Origin: Actinoplanes couchii
Lineage (GTDB): Bacteria > Actinomycetota > Actinomycetes > Mycobacteriales > Micromonosporaceae
DNA length: 64,000 nt
Assembly (NCBI RefSeq): GCF_016862075.1
Contig: NZ_BOMG01000021.1
Span: 1 to 64,000, forward strand
Reading direction: 5' to 3'
Positions 15,184-24,362 of this stretch are shown piece by piece. A program made the translations under genes and the position numbers. How positions within the stretch are numbered: the first letter of the stretch is position 1; each line of letters opens with the position of its first letter. Under the pieces are notes generated by a model. It had not been told where the DNA came from and ran no database searches. It saw nothing but the letters and a program-made list of their open reading frames with translations.

Positions 15184-17151
15184 GTGTCCTCCGCTCCGGC
15201 CCCCCGTGAGTCCCTCGGCCTGATCGGCAACAGCGCCGTCGGTTACCAGCTGGCCGTCGTCCACGGTCGCCGGCTGCTCGCCGTGCTGCTGCCGCTGCTC
15301 ACCGCGGCCATGCTCGGCCTCTACCTGCTGGACCTGCTCCTGGCCCGGCAGCAGACGGTGATCCTGGACGGGTACCCGTCGGTCCCCGCCATCGAGGACC
15401 CGGCCTGGGCGAAGAGCGCCGTGGTCATCGTCTTCTGGCTGATCGGCCTGACCGCGGCCACCACGGCCGTCGCTGACGCGGAACGGGGCCGGACCACGCG
15501 CCCCCGGGCCGCCCTGACAGCCGCGATCCGCAGGCTCCCGGCGCTGGTGATCCTGTCGGCGGCGGTGGCCGGCGGCACGTTCCTGCTGGTCACCGCGGTC
15601 GCCGGGATCGCCTCCGAGATGCCGGAAGCGATCCTGCCCCTGCTCTGCGGAGCCCTGCTGCTCGCGGCGGTGATCGGCGCCCGCCTGCTGATCGGCCTGA
15701 TCGCCTCCGGCGGCCCGGAACGCACCCCGACCCGCGGGCGGGTGCTGAGCACCGCCGGCGCCTTCGTGCTCGGCGGCGTCGTGATCCCGCTGGCCGGTGC
15801 CCTCCTGACGGCCGGCCCGTGGACCGTGCTCCCGCCCGCCTTCCTCGTGCCGCTCACCGCGCTCGTGCTCACCTTCGTGGTAGCCGCCCAGGCCGGGATC
15901 CTCGCTCACATCGGCCTGCTGCACACCGCCGCGCAGGACCCGGTCGATCCACCGCTGCCGGAGACGGAGTCGCCCGAGACAGAGACAGCGGAGACGGAGG
16001 CACCGCGGGCCGGGGCGGTGCGGCGACCGTGGTTCGCGGTGGCGGCGGTGATCGTCGTTCTGGCTCTGCCCGTCGGTGTCGCCGCGTTGAATCCGCTCGG
16101 GGCACCCGTCGTGCGGTCGCACGGTGACGTGCCCAGCGGTGTGGCCGCGGTGGCGTGGCCCGCGGGACAGCATCCGGTGATCGCGACGATCTCCGGCGCC
16201 CGGTTCTGCGACGACGACCTGTGCGACAGGCACGTCACCCGGAACGGCGGGCCCAGCGTCTACGACGGTTACGGCACGGCGGCCATCAGCACGGACGGCA
16301 CCGCCGTGGTCAAGGCCGCGCTCACCGGCGGTGCGGACACCGGCGGTCCCTTCGTCCACTACACCGTCTGCACCCGCTCCGGGTGCCCGGAGCAGTGGTT
16401 TCCCGTCCGCGCCTCGGCCGGGGAGCCGTCCGGCTGGTCCGACCTCGCCGCCGCTGTCGCCCCGGACCAGGCCGTCTGGTTCGGGCTGGCGGCGGTGCCG
16501 GAGGAGGACGCGAACCGTTACGAGATCACGCTCATCCGCTGCCCCGACGCCAGTTGCAGCCGGCCGGAGCGGCACCGGGCCGGGACCGTCGACCGCGACC
16601 CCGAGGACTCCTTCGCCGGCCGCCGGCGCATCAGCCTGTCGATCGGCGCCGACGGGCGCCCGGTCCTGATGATCCGTACCGGCACGGTCGCCACCGTGGT
16701 GACGTGCGACCCGGTCACCTGCGCCGCCCCTCGGACGACGTCGGCCTTCGCGGGCACGAGCGGCACCACCTGGGACACCCTGGCCGGCGATCCCGCGACG
16801 GTGATCGCCTTCGACCCGGGCCGCCTCCAGTTCGGGGAGCAGCTCATCACGCTGGACAGTGGCCGGACCGCCGCGTGGTCCGGCGCGGTGGCCTCCGAGG
16901 GCTCCCACGTCTACGCCACCGCCGCCGAACAGGCCGATCCGCCCGGGCTGCACGTCACGATCAGCACCGACGGCGAGCCGGCCGAACCGGGTTACTGGCG
17001 GCAGATCCTGTGGCGCTGTGACCAGAACGGATGCTCCCGCCAGGCCCTGGACGGGATGACCGAGTCGTGGGGCCGCGAGGGGCTGGCGGTCTCCGGCGAC
17101 GGACAGGTCCTCATCGTGCGCCAGGACCGCATCCTGCTGTTCACCCCCTAG
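15184..17151 (+). CDS. Membrane protein with five C-x4-C motifs in a propeller-like ectodomain
   Basis: 655 residues from GTG. The first 240 residues hold about five membrane helices. A Glu/Thr/Pro-rich linker (255-275) and one more helix (about 283-302) lead to an exported domain of about 350 residues. That domain has five evenly placed C-x4-C pairs: 342/347, 396/401, 453/458, 508/513 and 612/617. The spacing is 52-57 residues, with one double interval. Each follows a hydrophobic strand and fits a beta-propeller whose blades are each pinned by a small disulfide loop; one blade (near 560) lacks it. The family and function are unknown. No ribosome site is visible. Confidence 0.75.
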   Translation: MSSAPAPRESLGLIGNSAVGYQLAVVHGRRLLAVLLPLLTAAMLGLYLLDLLLARQQTVILDGYPSVPAIEDPAWAKSAVVIVFWLIGLTAATTAVADAERGRTTRPRAALTAAIRRLPALVILSAAVAGGTFLLVTAVAGIASEMPEAILPLLCGALLLAAVIGARLLIGLIASGGPERTPTRGRVLSTAGAFVLGGVVIPLAGALLTAGPWTVLPPAFLVPLTALVLTFVVAAQAGILAHIGLLHTAAQDPVDPPLPETESPETETAETEAPRAGAVRRPWFAVAAVIVVLALPVGVAALNPLGAPVVRSHGDVPSGVAAVAWPAGQHPVIATISGARFCDDDLCDRHVTRNGGPSVYDGYGTAAISTDGTAVVKAALTGGADTGGPFVHYTVCTRSGCPEQWFPVRASAGEPSGWSDLAAAVAPDQAVWFGLAAVPEEDANRYEITLIRCPDASCSRPERHRAGTVDRDPEDSFAGRRRISLSIGADGRPVLMIRTGTVATVVTCDPVTCAAPRTTSAFAGTSGTTWDTLAGDPATVIAFDPGRLQFGEQLITLDSGRTAAWSGAVASEGSHVYATAAEQADPPGLHVTISTDGEPAEPGYWRQILWRCDQNGCSRQALDGMTESWGREGLAVSGDGQVLIVRQDRILLFTP

Positions 17152-17334
17152 GGATGGCCGTACGAGGGATGTGTGGGCCCTTGTGAATTTGATTGACTTC
17201 GATGGCGCAGTGGAGCACCGCGCGGAACTGATTGATGAGCCTCGATTTTGTGGCCGTTTGGCCCATGCCGGGGACGGGTGAGCCTGTTGTCGGATGCGAG
17301 GAGACCGGTAACGACCGTCCTTCAAGGAGGTACC

Positions 17335-20244
17335 GTGCGCACATCATCCCGTGCGTTGGCGGGCACCACCACTGCACTCGTCGCAGCCGTGCTCGTCCTC
17401 GCACCCGGTGCCGGTGGGAGCGCGGCACCAGGCACCCCGGCTCCGGCCGGGCCCGCAGAGGTGCACGACGACCACGATCACGCGGACACCATCGACAACC
17501 GTAAGGGCAGCATCGCGCCCACCTCGAAACAGCGGACCCTGGCCGCCGACGCCGGCGCCTCCGCCCGATGGAACATCTTCGGTACTCCGGCCAGTCTCAC
17601 CTCGACCAAGGAGCCGCTCGCCTCGGGGCTGCCGGCCGAGCCGGTGGCGGCCGCCCGGGCCTACGTCGCGGGCAACCGCGACGTTCTCGGCATCACCGCC
17701 GCGGCGGCCGAGTCCCTCGAGGTCCTCACCACCCGGAAGGCCGGCGAGGGCAGCATCGTCCTGCTCCGGCAGAAGTTCGGTGACCTCGAAGCCGGCCGCG
17801 ACGGCCTGCTCTCGGTGGGCATCCGCGACGGCAAGGCCTGGTACGTGAGCTCCTCGCTCGCCCGTGACGCCGCCGCACCGCAGCCCGCCACCCTGACCGC
17901 CGCCGACGCCGAGCGCATCGCCGCCACCAACGCGAACATCACCCAGCCGTCCCTGCTGGGCACAAAACTCGTCGCGATCCCGACACCCGACCAGGGGGTC
18001 CGCGCGGCCTACCAGGTCGCCCTCGGCGCGAACCTGACCGGCGCCGAGCCGGTCGCCTACACGACCTGGGTCGACGCCCGTAACGGCGGCGTCCTGGTCC
18101 GTGAGGACATCGTCGACCACGACGCCGACAACCCCGAGTGGGACGTCTTCCCGAACTCGCCGCGCACCGACTACTCGTCGCGGGACACCCGGAAGCGGTT
18201 CTGCTGGACCCCGCAGCGCGGGTGCGACGAGGCCGTCTCCGGCCCGGCGTCCCCGGCGGCGTGGGACGTCGACCCGGCCACCGGCGCGCCCTCGAACACC
18301 ACCAAGGGCAACAACTCGTTCGCGGTGCACAACTGGTTCTCCAACGACCCGTTCACGGTCGGCACCGAGCTGGCCACGCCCAGCCCGACGCGGGACTACA
18401 CCTACCCGTGGACCAACCAGTGGAACCGGGAGAAGTGCGCGCCGACCACGTTCGACTCGCCGGCCCGTAACGACATCGACGCGGCCCGGGCCAACCTGTT
18501 CGTCCAGCACAACCGGATGCACGACTGGTCCTACCTGCTCGGGTTCACCGAAGAGACCTGGAACATGGAGGGCGACGGCGGCGACCCGGAGCAGGGCAAC
18601 GCCCAGGCCGGTGGTGTCAGCGGCGGCCCGCCGGACTTCCTGGCCCGCAACAACGCCAACCAGATCACCCCGCCGGACGGACAGGCGCCGATCACCAACA
18701 TGTACCTGTGGCAGCCGATCGCCGGAGCCTTCTACGGCGCGTGTGCCGACGGGGACTACGACATGTCGGTCATCGGCCACGAGTACACCCACGCCATCAC
18801 CAACCGGATGATCGCCGGGCCGGAGGCCGGGCTCAACTCTCCGCAGGGCATGAGCGAGAGCTGGTCCGACCTGCTCGCCGTCGAGTACCTCGCCGAGCAG
18901 GGCTACGCCCCGAAGGGCGCCCGCGGGTTCACCGTCGGTGAGTACGTCACCAGTGACCCGGTCGCCGGCATCCGCAACTACAACATGAGCCGGAACCGGC
19001 TCAACTACAGCTCGGTCGACTACGACTTCGTCGGGCTGCAGGTGCACGCCTCCGGTGAGGTGTGGAGCGCCACCAACTACGACATCCGGGCCGCGTTCGT
19101 CAAGCGGTACGGCGCCGGCACGCCCGCTCTGCAGAAGGCCTGCGCCCTCGGCAGGAAGGCCGTCACCGCCTGCCCCGGCAACCGGCGGTGGATCCAGCTG
19201 GTGTTCGACTCGTTCCTGCTGATGGCCAACAGCAACAACAGCCAGGTCGACGCCCGGGACGCGCTGATCGGCGCCGACCTGGTCCGGTTCGGCGGCGCCA
19301 ACCAGGACATCCTGTGGAACGCGTTCGCCAAGCGGGGGCTCGGCGAGGGGGCGGCCAGCAACGGAGCCGGGGACGTCGACCCGACGCCCAGTTTCCGGTC
19401 GCCGCACGCCACCGAGGCCACCGTCACGTTCCGCCCGGTCGACGAGAACGGTAAGCCCGTCGCCGGCGCGAAACTGTTCGTCGGCGACTACCAGGCCCGT
19501 GCGGTCGCGGTCGCGGACACCGACCCGGCCACCGCACTGCCGGACACGGTCAGCCTGGTCGCCGGGTCGTACACCTTCGTCGCCCAGGCGCCGGGGTACG
19601 GGCACGCCCGGGTCGCGCCGCAGTCGTTCAAGGCCGGCAAGGCGGCGAAACTGACCGTCAAGCTGCCGCGCAACGTCGCCTCGGGCAGCAGCGGGGCCAC
19701 CGCCACCGGGGACGGGGTCAACCTGGTCCGGCTGATCGACGACGACGAGGCCAGCAACTGGGCTTCGCTCGGCAGCGCGGTCGCCGGCAAGGGCGTGACC
19801 GTGGACCTGGCCGGTGACAAGCAGCGGGTCCGCCGGGTCCAGGTCAGTGCCATGCTGCGGCCGGCGATCACCGGTGACCCGGACGCGGCGGCGCAGAGCC
19901 GGTACTCGGCGTTGCGCCAGTTCAAGGTGCTCGCCTGCACCGCCTCGGCGACCGTCACCTGCTCGGCTCCGGCCGACTTCCGGACGGTTTACACCAGCCG
20001 CCGGGACGCGTTCCCGTCCGGATCGCCGCGGCCGCGGGTGCCGGACCTGATCGTCCGGTCCTTCGACATCCCGGACACCACGGCCACGCACCTACGGATC
20101 GAGACGGTCACCAACCAGTGCACCGGTGGCCCCGACTACGCCGGTGAGCAGGACCGGGATCCGCGCGCGAACACGGACTGCACCACGGCCAGTCCGCAGG
20201 CGCTGAACGTCCGGATCGCGGAGTTCCAGGCCTTCACCCGCTGA
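17335..20244 (+). CDS. Secreted M36 (fungalysin-type) metallopeptidase
   Basis: 969 residues from the GTG at 17335, four bases after a perfect aaggagg. It has a Sec signal peptide (residues about 1-30), an N-terminal FTP/PepSY-type propeptide (about 60-260), then the catalytic domain with the zinc motif HEYTH in VIGHEYTHAITN and the third ligand Glu in GMSESWSDLLAVEY. The catalytic domain ends near residue 680. After it come a carboxypeptidase-regulatory-like beta domain and a C-terminal discoidin-like region with several Cys. The role is extracellular protein degradation. A strong terminator follows. Confidence 0.93.
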   Translation: MRTSSRALAGTTTALVAAVLVLAPGAGGSAAPGTPAPAGPAEVHDDHDHADTIDNRKGSIAPTSKQRTLAADAGASARWNIFGTPASLTSTKEPLASGLPAEPVAAARAYVAGNRDVLGITAAAAESLEVLTTRKAGEGSIVLLRQKFGDLEAGRDGLLSVGIRDGKAWYVSSSLARDAAAPQPATLTAADAERIAATNANITQPSLLGTKLVAIPTPDQGVRAAYQVALGANLTGAEPVAYTTWVDARNGGVLVREDIVDHDADNPEWDVFPNSPRTDYSSRDTRKRFCWTPQRGCDEAVSGPASPAAWDVDPATGAPSNTTKGNNSFAVHNWFSNDPFTVGTELATPSPTRDYTYPWTNQWNREKCAPTTFDSPARNDIDAARANLFVQHNRMHDWSYLLGFTEETWNMEGDGGDPEQGNAQAGGVSGGPPDFLARNNANQITPPDGQAPITNMYLWQPIAGAFYGACADGDYDMSVIGHEYTHAITNRMIAGPEAGLNSPQGMSESWSDLLAVEYLAEQGYAPKGARGFTVGEYVTSDPVAGIRNYNMSRNRLNYSSVDYDFVGLQVHASGEVWSATNYDIRAAFVKRYGAGTPALQKACALGRKAVTACPGNRRWIQLVFDSFLLMANSNNSQVDARDALIGADLVRFGGANQDILWNAFAKRGLGEGAASNGAGDVDPTPSFRSPHATEATVTFRPVDENGKPVAGAKLFVGDYQARAVAVADTDPATALPDTVSLVAGSYTFVAQAPGYGHARVAPQSFKAGKAAKLTVKLPRNVASGSSGATATGDGVNLVRLIDDDEASNWASLGSAVAGKGVTVDLAGDKQRVRRVQVSAMLRPAITGDPDAAAQSRYSALRQFKVLACTASATVTCSAPADFRTVYTSRRDAFPSGSPRPRVPDLIVRSFDIPDTTATHLRIETVTNQCTGGPDYAGEQDRDPRANTDCTTASPQALNVRIAEFQAFTR

Positions 20245-20257
20245 TTCTCCAGTACGC

Positions 20258-20297
20258 AACCAGGGCCGTCCCGTGTGAACGGGGCGGCCCTGGTTTT
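20258..20297 (+). terminator. Rho-independent terminator after the M36 peptidase
   Basis: aaccagggccg pairs perfectly with cggccctggtt (11 bp), and the inner cccgt/acggg extends the stem to a gtga loop. The stem is followed by TTTT. It lies 14 bases past the stop. Confidence 0.9.
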
Positions 20298-20304
20298 GTA
20301 CGCC

Positions 20305-20334
20305 AGCTGACTTACGCTATTTTCTAAGTCACCT
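20305..20334. promoter_or_regulatory. Probable TetR operator before the duplicated permease
   Basis: AGCTGACTTA, ten bases, then TAAGTCACCT: a 10-bp inverted repeat with one mismatch, ending 19 bases before the permease start and just before its gaggag ribosome site. The TetR gene downstream in the same transcription unit is the obvious candidate to bind it. Confidence 0.65.
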
Positions 20335-20353
20335 GGCTTATGAGGAGTTGTTC

Positions 20354-22426
20354 ATGGAAGCTGCGATCGACACCTCGGGCGCTGTCGCGCCGGGGAGTGA
20401 CGCGCCCGGCGCGAGCCGTAGGGAACACCTGATCCGGACGGTGTTCCTGTTCGTCATCCCGCTTCTGATGGTCACGATGATGTTCGCGACCTACATGGCG
20501 ACGATGCACTCGCCGCATCCCCGGGACATGCCGGTCGCCGTGGTCGGCAGTGGGGCGCCGGCGCAGGCGATCGCCGACGGGCTGGACCCTGCCGCCACCG
20601 ACGCCCGCCTGGTCGCCACCCGGGACGAAGCCGTCGAGCTGCTGACGGACCGGGAGATCACCGCCGCGCTGATCCCGCCCGCCGGTGGGCAGCAGGCGAC
20701 CGTCCTGACCGCCATGGCGGCCGGCGCCGGGCAGGCCGGTGTCGCACAGCAGCTCCTGGCCCCGGTCGCCGCCGCCAACGGCTGGAGCGTCGCCGTCGAG
20801 GACGTGGCTCCGCTGCCCGCCGGGGACATGGCGGGGATCGCCGTGCTGTTCGCCGCGATGGGGATGATGCTCGCCGGATACGTCCCGCTGAGCATGATGC
20901 TGATGGCCACGCCGCACCTGCTGCGACTGCGGCGCTTCCTGCCGCTGGCGGCCGGCTGGTCCGCGGTGACCAGCACGGTGATCTGGCTCATCCTCGGGCC
21001 GCTCGTCGGCGCCGTCGACGGGCACTACCTGACGTTCCTCGGGGTCGGCATGCTCGCCACCGGCGCGGTCGGGCTCACCCAGCTGCTGTTCACCAAGGTC
21101 TTCGGGCCGCTCGCGATCCTGCCGGGCATGCTGCTGTACGTGGTGTTCGGCATGCCCGCCTCCGGCCTGGCGATGTCCACCCACGTGATGCCGGGCTTCT
21201 TCCAGGTCCTGCACGGCGTGCTGCCGCTCCCGGCGGCCGGCGAGGCGCTCCGCGCGATCCTCTACTTCGACGGCCGCGGACTCGGCGGCCACCTGCTCGT
21301 GCTCGCCGCCTGGCTGGCCGGCGCCCTGCTGCTCAGCGTGCTGAAGGAGCGCGGCGGCCCGGCGATCCCGGGCGCGCCGCCGGTCACCGATCCGGACGTC
21401 CCGATGCCGGCTCTCGCCGGAGGACCACCCCGATCCAAGGCTTTCCGGTACGCCACCATCGCCGCGTTTCCCGGATCGATCCTGGTGGTGGTCGTCGGTC
21501 TGATGAGCTTTTCCATGCACCAGCCGCAGCCCCGCGACATCCCGGTGGTGGTCGTCGGCCCCCAGAGCGAACAGGTGGCCGCCGGACTGCGCACCGGGCT
21601 CACCGGACTCCTCGACGTCACGGTGGCCGGATCCGTCGACGAGGCCCTCGACCGGCTGCACCGGCAGGAGATCGTCGCCGCCTACGTGCTGCCCACCTCG
21701 ACGCTCTACTCCTCGTCGGGGGCCGGGCTCAGCCAGCAGAGCATGGTCCGGCAGATCTTCCAGCCGATCGCCGCGGCCCAGCAGACCACGCTCACGATGA
21801 CCGACGTGGCCCCGCTCAGCGCCACCGACACCGGCGGCAGCAACAGCCTGTACGTCGGCATGTCCTGGATCATATCCGGCTTCCTGATCATGTCGGTGCT
21901 CCGCGGCGGCGCACCGCATCTGCGCCGTTTCCGGCAGTTCCTGCCCCACCTGGCCGGCTGGGCGATCGGGATGTCGGCCTGGCTGTGGTTCCTCTTCGAC
22001 GTGCTGATCGGCGCCGTCGACGGCCACGCGCTCGCCCTGATCGGTTTCGGCGCGGCCACCATCTTCGCGGTCTCGGTGGTGACGGGAGTCTTCACCCGGA
22101 CCGTCGGCCTGGCCGCCGTCGTACCGGTGATGGTCGTGATGATGATGGCCGGTGTGCCCGCGTCCGGCGGCGGACTGTCGGTCTACATGGTCCCGGAGTT
22201 CTTCCGGGCGTTGCAGGACGTCCTGCCGCTGCCCGCCGCGGTGGACACCGCCCGCTCACTGTTCTACTTCGACGGTGCCGGAGTCGGCCGGAACCTGCTC
22301 ACCATCACGATCTGGGCCCTCGCCGGCTTGCTGCTCAACCTCGGCGTCGACCGCTGGCTGCGGCGGCGGGAGAAGGACACCGCCGCAACGGACACCGTCC
22401 CGAGCGAGCCGGCGATGGCCCACTGA
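20354..22426 (+). CDS. Internally duplicated membrane transport protein (ABC-2/DUF3533-like halves)
   Basis: 690 residues from the ATG at 20354, with gaggag upstream. It is two homologous halves offset by about 337 residues. PRDMPVAVVG (56-65) recurs as PRDIPVVVVG, GAVDGHYL as GAVDGHAL, and VLPLPAAGEALRAILYFDG as VLPLPAAVDTARSLFYFDG. Each half has one N-terminal helix, an extracytoplasmic domain of about 110 residues and about five further helices. This is the plan of YhgE/Pip and SNG1-type permease-like proteins, which are usually single units. It is followed by, and probably controlled by, a TetR regulator, so a drug or lipid export role is plausible but not shown. Confidence 0.8.
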   Translation: MEAAIDTSGAVAPGSDAPGASRREHLIRTVFLFVIPLLMVTMMFATYMATMHSPHPRDMPVAVVGSGAPAQAIADGLDPAATDARLVATRDEAVELLTDREITAALIPPAGGQQATVLTAMAAGAGQAGVAQQLLAPVAAANGWSVAVEDVAPLPAGDMAGIAVLFAAMGMMLAGYVPLSMMLMATPHLLRLRRFLPLAAGWSAVTSTVIWLILGPLVGAVDGHYLTFLGVGMLATGAVGLTQLLFTKVFGPLAILPGMLLYVVFGMPASGLAMSTHVMPGFFQVLHGVLPLPAAGEALRAILYFDGRGLGGHLLVLAAWLAGALLLSVLKERGGPAIPGAPPVTDPDVPMPALAGGPPRSKAFRYATIAAFPGSILVVVVGLMSFSMHQPQPRDIPVVVVGPQSEQVAAGLRTGLTGLLDVTVAGSVDEALDRLHRQEIVAAYVLPTSTLYSSSGAGLSQQSMVRQIFQPIAAAQQTTLTMTDVAPLSATDTGGSNSLYVGMSWIISGFLIMSVLRGGAPHLRRFRQFLPHLAGWAIGMSAWLWFLFDVLIGAVDGHALALIGFGAATIFAVSVVTGVFTRTVGLAAVVPVMVVMMMAGVPASGGGLSVYMVPEFFRALQDVLPLPAAVDTARSLFYFDGAGVGRNLLTITIWALAGLLLNLGVDRWLRRREKDTAATDTVPSEPAMAH

Positions 22427-22481
22427 TCAGAATCGGACCCGCCAGGATCAGAGCCGGTCCGCCGGCCTCTTGTAGGTTGAG

Positions 22482-22519
22482 GCCGGCACAGCGGAGCACG
22501 GCCGGCACAGCAGAGCACG
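22482..22519. repeat. 19-bp direct repeat in the leader of the TetR gene
   Basis: gccggcacagcggagcacg and gccggcacagcagagcacg lie head to tail with one difference. They sit directly before the gggaggtg ribosome site of the TetR gene. Confidence 0.85.
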
Positions 22520-22530
22520 GGAGGTGTCCC

Positions 22531-23169
22531 ATGGGGCGATCGGAGGCGGCGCGGACCGCGCTGCTGGACGCCGCCGAACGGTTGTTCGCCGAGTCCGGGA
22601 TCGCCCAGGTGTCCGACCGCCGGGTCGCCGAGGAGGCCGGGAACACCAACCACTCCGCGGTCCGGTACTACTTCGCCGGCCGGGACGGGCTGCTCCGCGC
22701 CCTGTTCGAGCGGCACACCACCGCCGTCGACGAGCGGCGCCGGGACGTCCGGGAGTCCGGCGACTCGGTGCTGAGCGACGTCCGGCAGCTGATCATGCCG
22801 ACCATGATGGTGCTGGACACGCTGCCCCGGCCGAGCTGGCGGGCCCGGTTCATCGGCCAGGCGCTGCACGATCCGGTCATGCAGCGCCTGGTGCGGGAGG
22901 CGTCCTCGGCGGAGAGCGCCCGGCTGGCGGCGTCCCTGGCGGCCCGGCTGTCCGACCTGGATCCCGCGGTGGTCACCGGGCGCGCCGTCCTGATCACCCG
23001 CATCGTCGCCACCGCGACGGCCGACGTCGAGGCCCGCACCGAGCGGGACGGCTCGGATCCGCAGTGGCCGGCGGTCGGCAGTTTCCTGGCCGACGCGATC
23101 GCCGGCATGCTCGCTGCCGAGATCAGCCCCGCCGGCCACCTCAACCCTCTTCCACCGACCCGGCCCTGA
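22531..23169 (+). CDS. TetR-family transcriptional regulator
   Basis: 212 residues from the ATG at 22531 (gggaggtg seven bases upstream); the frame stays open upstream only as a shadow. The N-terminal HTH contains AAERLFAESGIAQVSDRRVAEEAGNTNHSAVRYYFAGRDGLLRALF, with the recognition helix around NTNHSAVRYYF. The C-terminal half is a helical ligand-binding domain. It follows the duplicated permease by 104 bases on the same strand and probably represses it through the inverted repeat at 20305-20334. Confidence 0.9.
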   Translation: MGRSEAARTALLDAAERLFAESGIAQVSDRRVAEEAGNTNHSAVRYYFAGRDGLLRALFERHTTAVDERRRDVRESGDSVLSDVRQLIMPTMMVLDTLPRPSWRARFIGQALHDPVMQRLVREASSAESARLAASLAARLSDLDPAVVTGRAVLITRIVATATADVEARTERDGSDPQWPAVGSFLADAIAGMLAAEISPAGHLNPLPPTRP

Positions 23170-23183
23170 CCGGCCGACGGGGG

Positions 23184-24353
23184 TCAGTCGCAGGTCCAGA
23201 CGACCGGGCGGACGGCTCCGGCGGGGTCGACGACGTGGCCGGACACGGTTCGGGCGTCGTCGCTGACCGTGTAGAGCTCCGCGGCGTACTTCATCGTCCC
23301 GTCCGGGAGGGGCAGTGACCGCGTGCCGGTGCCGGAGACGAGCACCGGGGGGTCGTTCCCGGCGGTGGTGTCGTCCCGCACCCAGCTGATGCCGCCGGCC
23401 AGGGTCTCGTCGCCCACCTCGACCGTGCCGGTGCTCAGGTTCCAGCGGAACGACGCGGTCGCGGCCACGTTCGACGGGGTTCCGGTCGCCACCGTGCCGA
23501 ACACCCGGTCGCCACTGATCCGGACGGGCATCGCCGTGGTGGCGGCGACACCGTCGATCGTCACCGGCGGGAGTTCGAGACGGGTGCCGTCCGGGCGCCA
23601 GGCGAACGCCCGCCGGTCGGCGCTGCCGATGACGGTGCCGTCCGCGCCGACACCTGTCGCGATCGAGGACCCGGTGCCGTCCGGTACGGGCAGGTGAACC
23701 GGTTCCTCGCTCGCCGACGGCCACCGGACGGCCGCGTCACCGGAGCTGCCGGCGATCACACCGGCGTCGTTGATGGCGGTCGCGGATCCGGTGGACGCCC
23801 CGGGAAGAGCGGATCCGGTGGACGCCCCGGGAAGAGCGGATCCGGTGGACGCCCCGGGAAGAGCGGTGAAGACCCCCTGCCGGTAGACGTACGGCCGGGA
23901 CCGCCCGTCGACGACACCCTTGCCGACCGCGGTACCGGAACTGTTGACACCGGTCAGCGACGACGAACCGGTGCCGGGGAAGTCCAGCAGCCGGGGAATC
24001 CCGTCCTGCCAGAGGACGGGGTCGTCACCGGCCGGGTCGGTGCGCCCGGCCAGGAACCGGCCGGTGCGATCGGAGCCCAGCACCACCGCCGACCGCACCC
24101 CGTCGGGCATGGCCAGCATCCGCACGGTGCAGGCGGCGGACGCGACGGCGACCTCGTCAGGTCCCGGCTTCGGGGTGAACAGGGCGCCGCCGGCCACGAC
24201 CGCGGCCACGGCGACGACCGCCCCCGTGACGGTGTAGACGCGACGGGTGGTCTTCCGGCGGCGCCCGGCCGCGATCGCCCTGCGGACATCCACCGCGGAC
24301 GGAGTGGGCGGCTCATCGCTGAGCAGGTGAATCAGGTCGGATTCGGTACGCAT
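23184..24353 (-). CDS. Single-pass membrane protein with propeller-like ectodomain, ECF partner
   Basis: 389 residues from the ATG at 24353, five bases after aaggag; a GTG two codons earlier lacks spacing. Residues 1-40 are cytoplasmic, a single helix (about 42-62) follows, and the exported part resembles HAF-repeat or beta-propeller proteins: INDAGVIAGSSGDAAVRW, VGADGTVIGSADRRAFAW. A 3 x 9-residue repeat, LPGASTGSA, sits near residues 170-197. It begins nine bases after the ECF sigma gene, so it is the likely membrane regulator of that sigma factor, although no zinc anti-sigma motif (HxxxCxxC) is present. Confidence 0.8.
   Translation of the reverse strand: MRTESDLIHLLSDEPPTPSAVDVRRAIAAGRRRKTTRRVYTVTGAVVAVAAVVAGGALFTPKPGPDEVAVASAACTVRMLAMPDGVRSAVVLGSDRTGRFLAGRTDPAGDDPVLWQDGIPRLLDFPGTGSSSLTGVNSSGTAVGKGVVDGRSRPYVYRQGVFTALPGASTGSALPGASTGSALPGASTGSATAINDAGVIAGSSGDAAVRWPSASEEPVHLPVPDGTGSSIATGVGADGTVIGSADRRAFAWRPDGTRLELPPVTIDGVAATTAMPVRISGDRVFGTVATGTPSNVAATASFRWNLSTGTVEVGDETLAGGISWVRDDTTAGNDPPVLVSGTGTRSLPLPDGTMKYAAELYTVSDDARTVSGHVVDPAGAVRPVVWTCD
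23784..23864. repeat. 3 x 27-bp perfect in-frame repeat
   Basis: Three identical copies of a 27-base unit starting ggatccggtggacgcc encode LPGASTGSA three times on the minus strand, in the ectodomain of the membrane protein. The copies do not differ by a single base, so the expansion is recent and copy number may vary between strains. Confidence 0.97.
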
Positions 24354-24362
24354 CGTCACTCC

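Noticed and set aside
14284..17325. Minus-strand frame of 1013 codons
   Set aside because: It is antisense to the PotC-type permease and the C-x4-C membrane protein, both with clear features; its Gly/Arg-rich composition is typical of GC-bias shadows.
17152..17334. Riboswitch or small gene before the M36 peptidase
   Set aside because: No recognisable structure or coding pattern apart from the ribosome site; treated as ordinary leader and promoter DNA.
17344..20091. Minus-strand frame of 915 codons
   Set aside because: It is antisense to the M36 metallopeptidase, which has HEYTH, a signal peptide and a perfect ribosome site.
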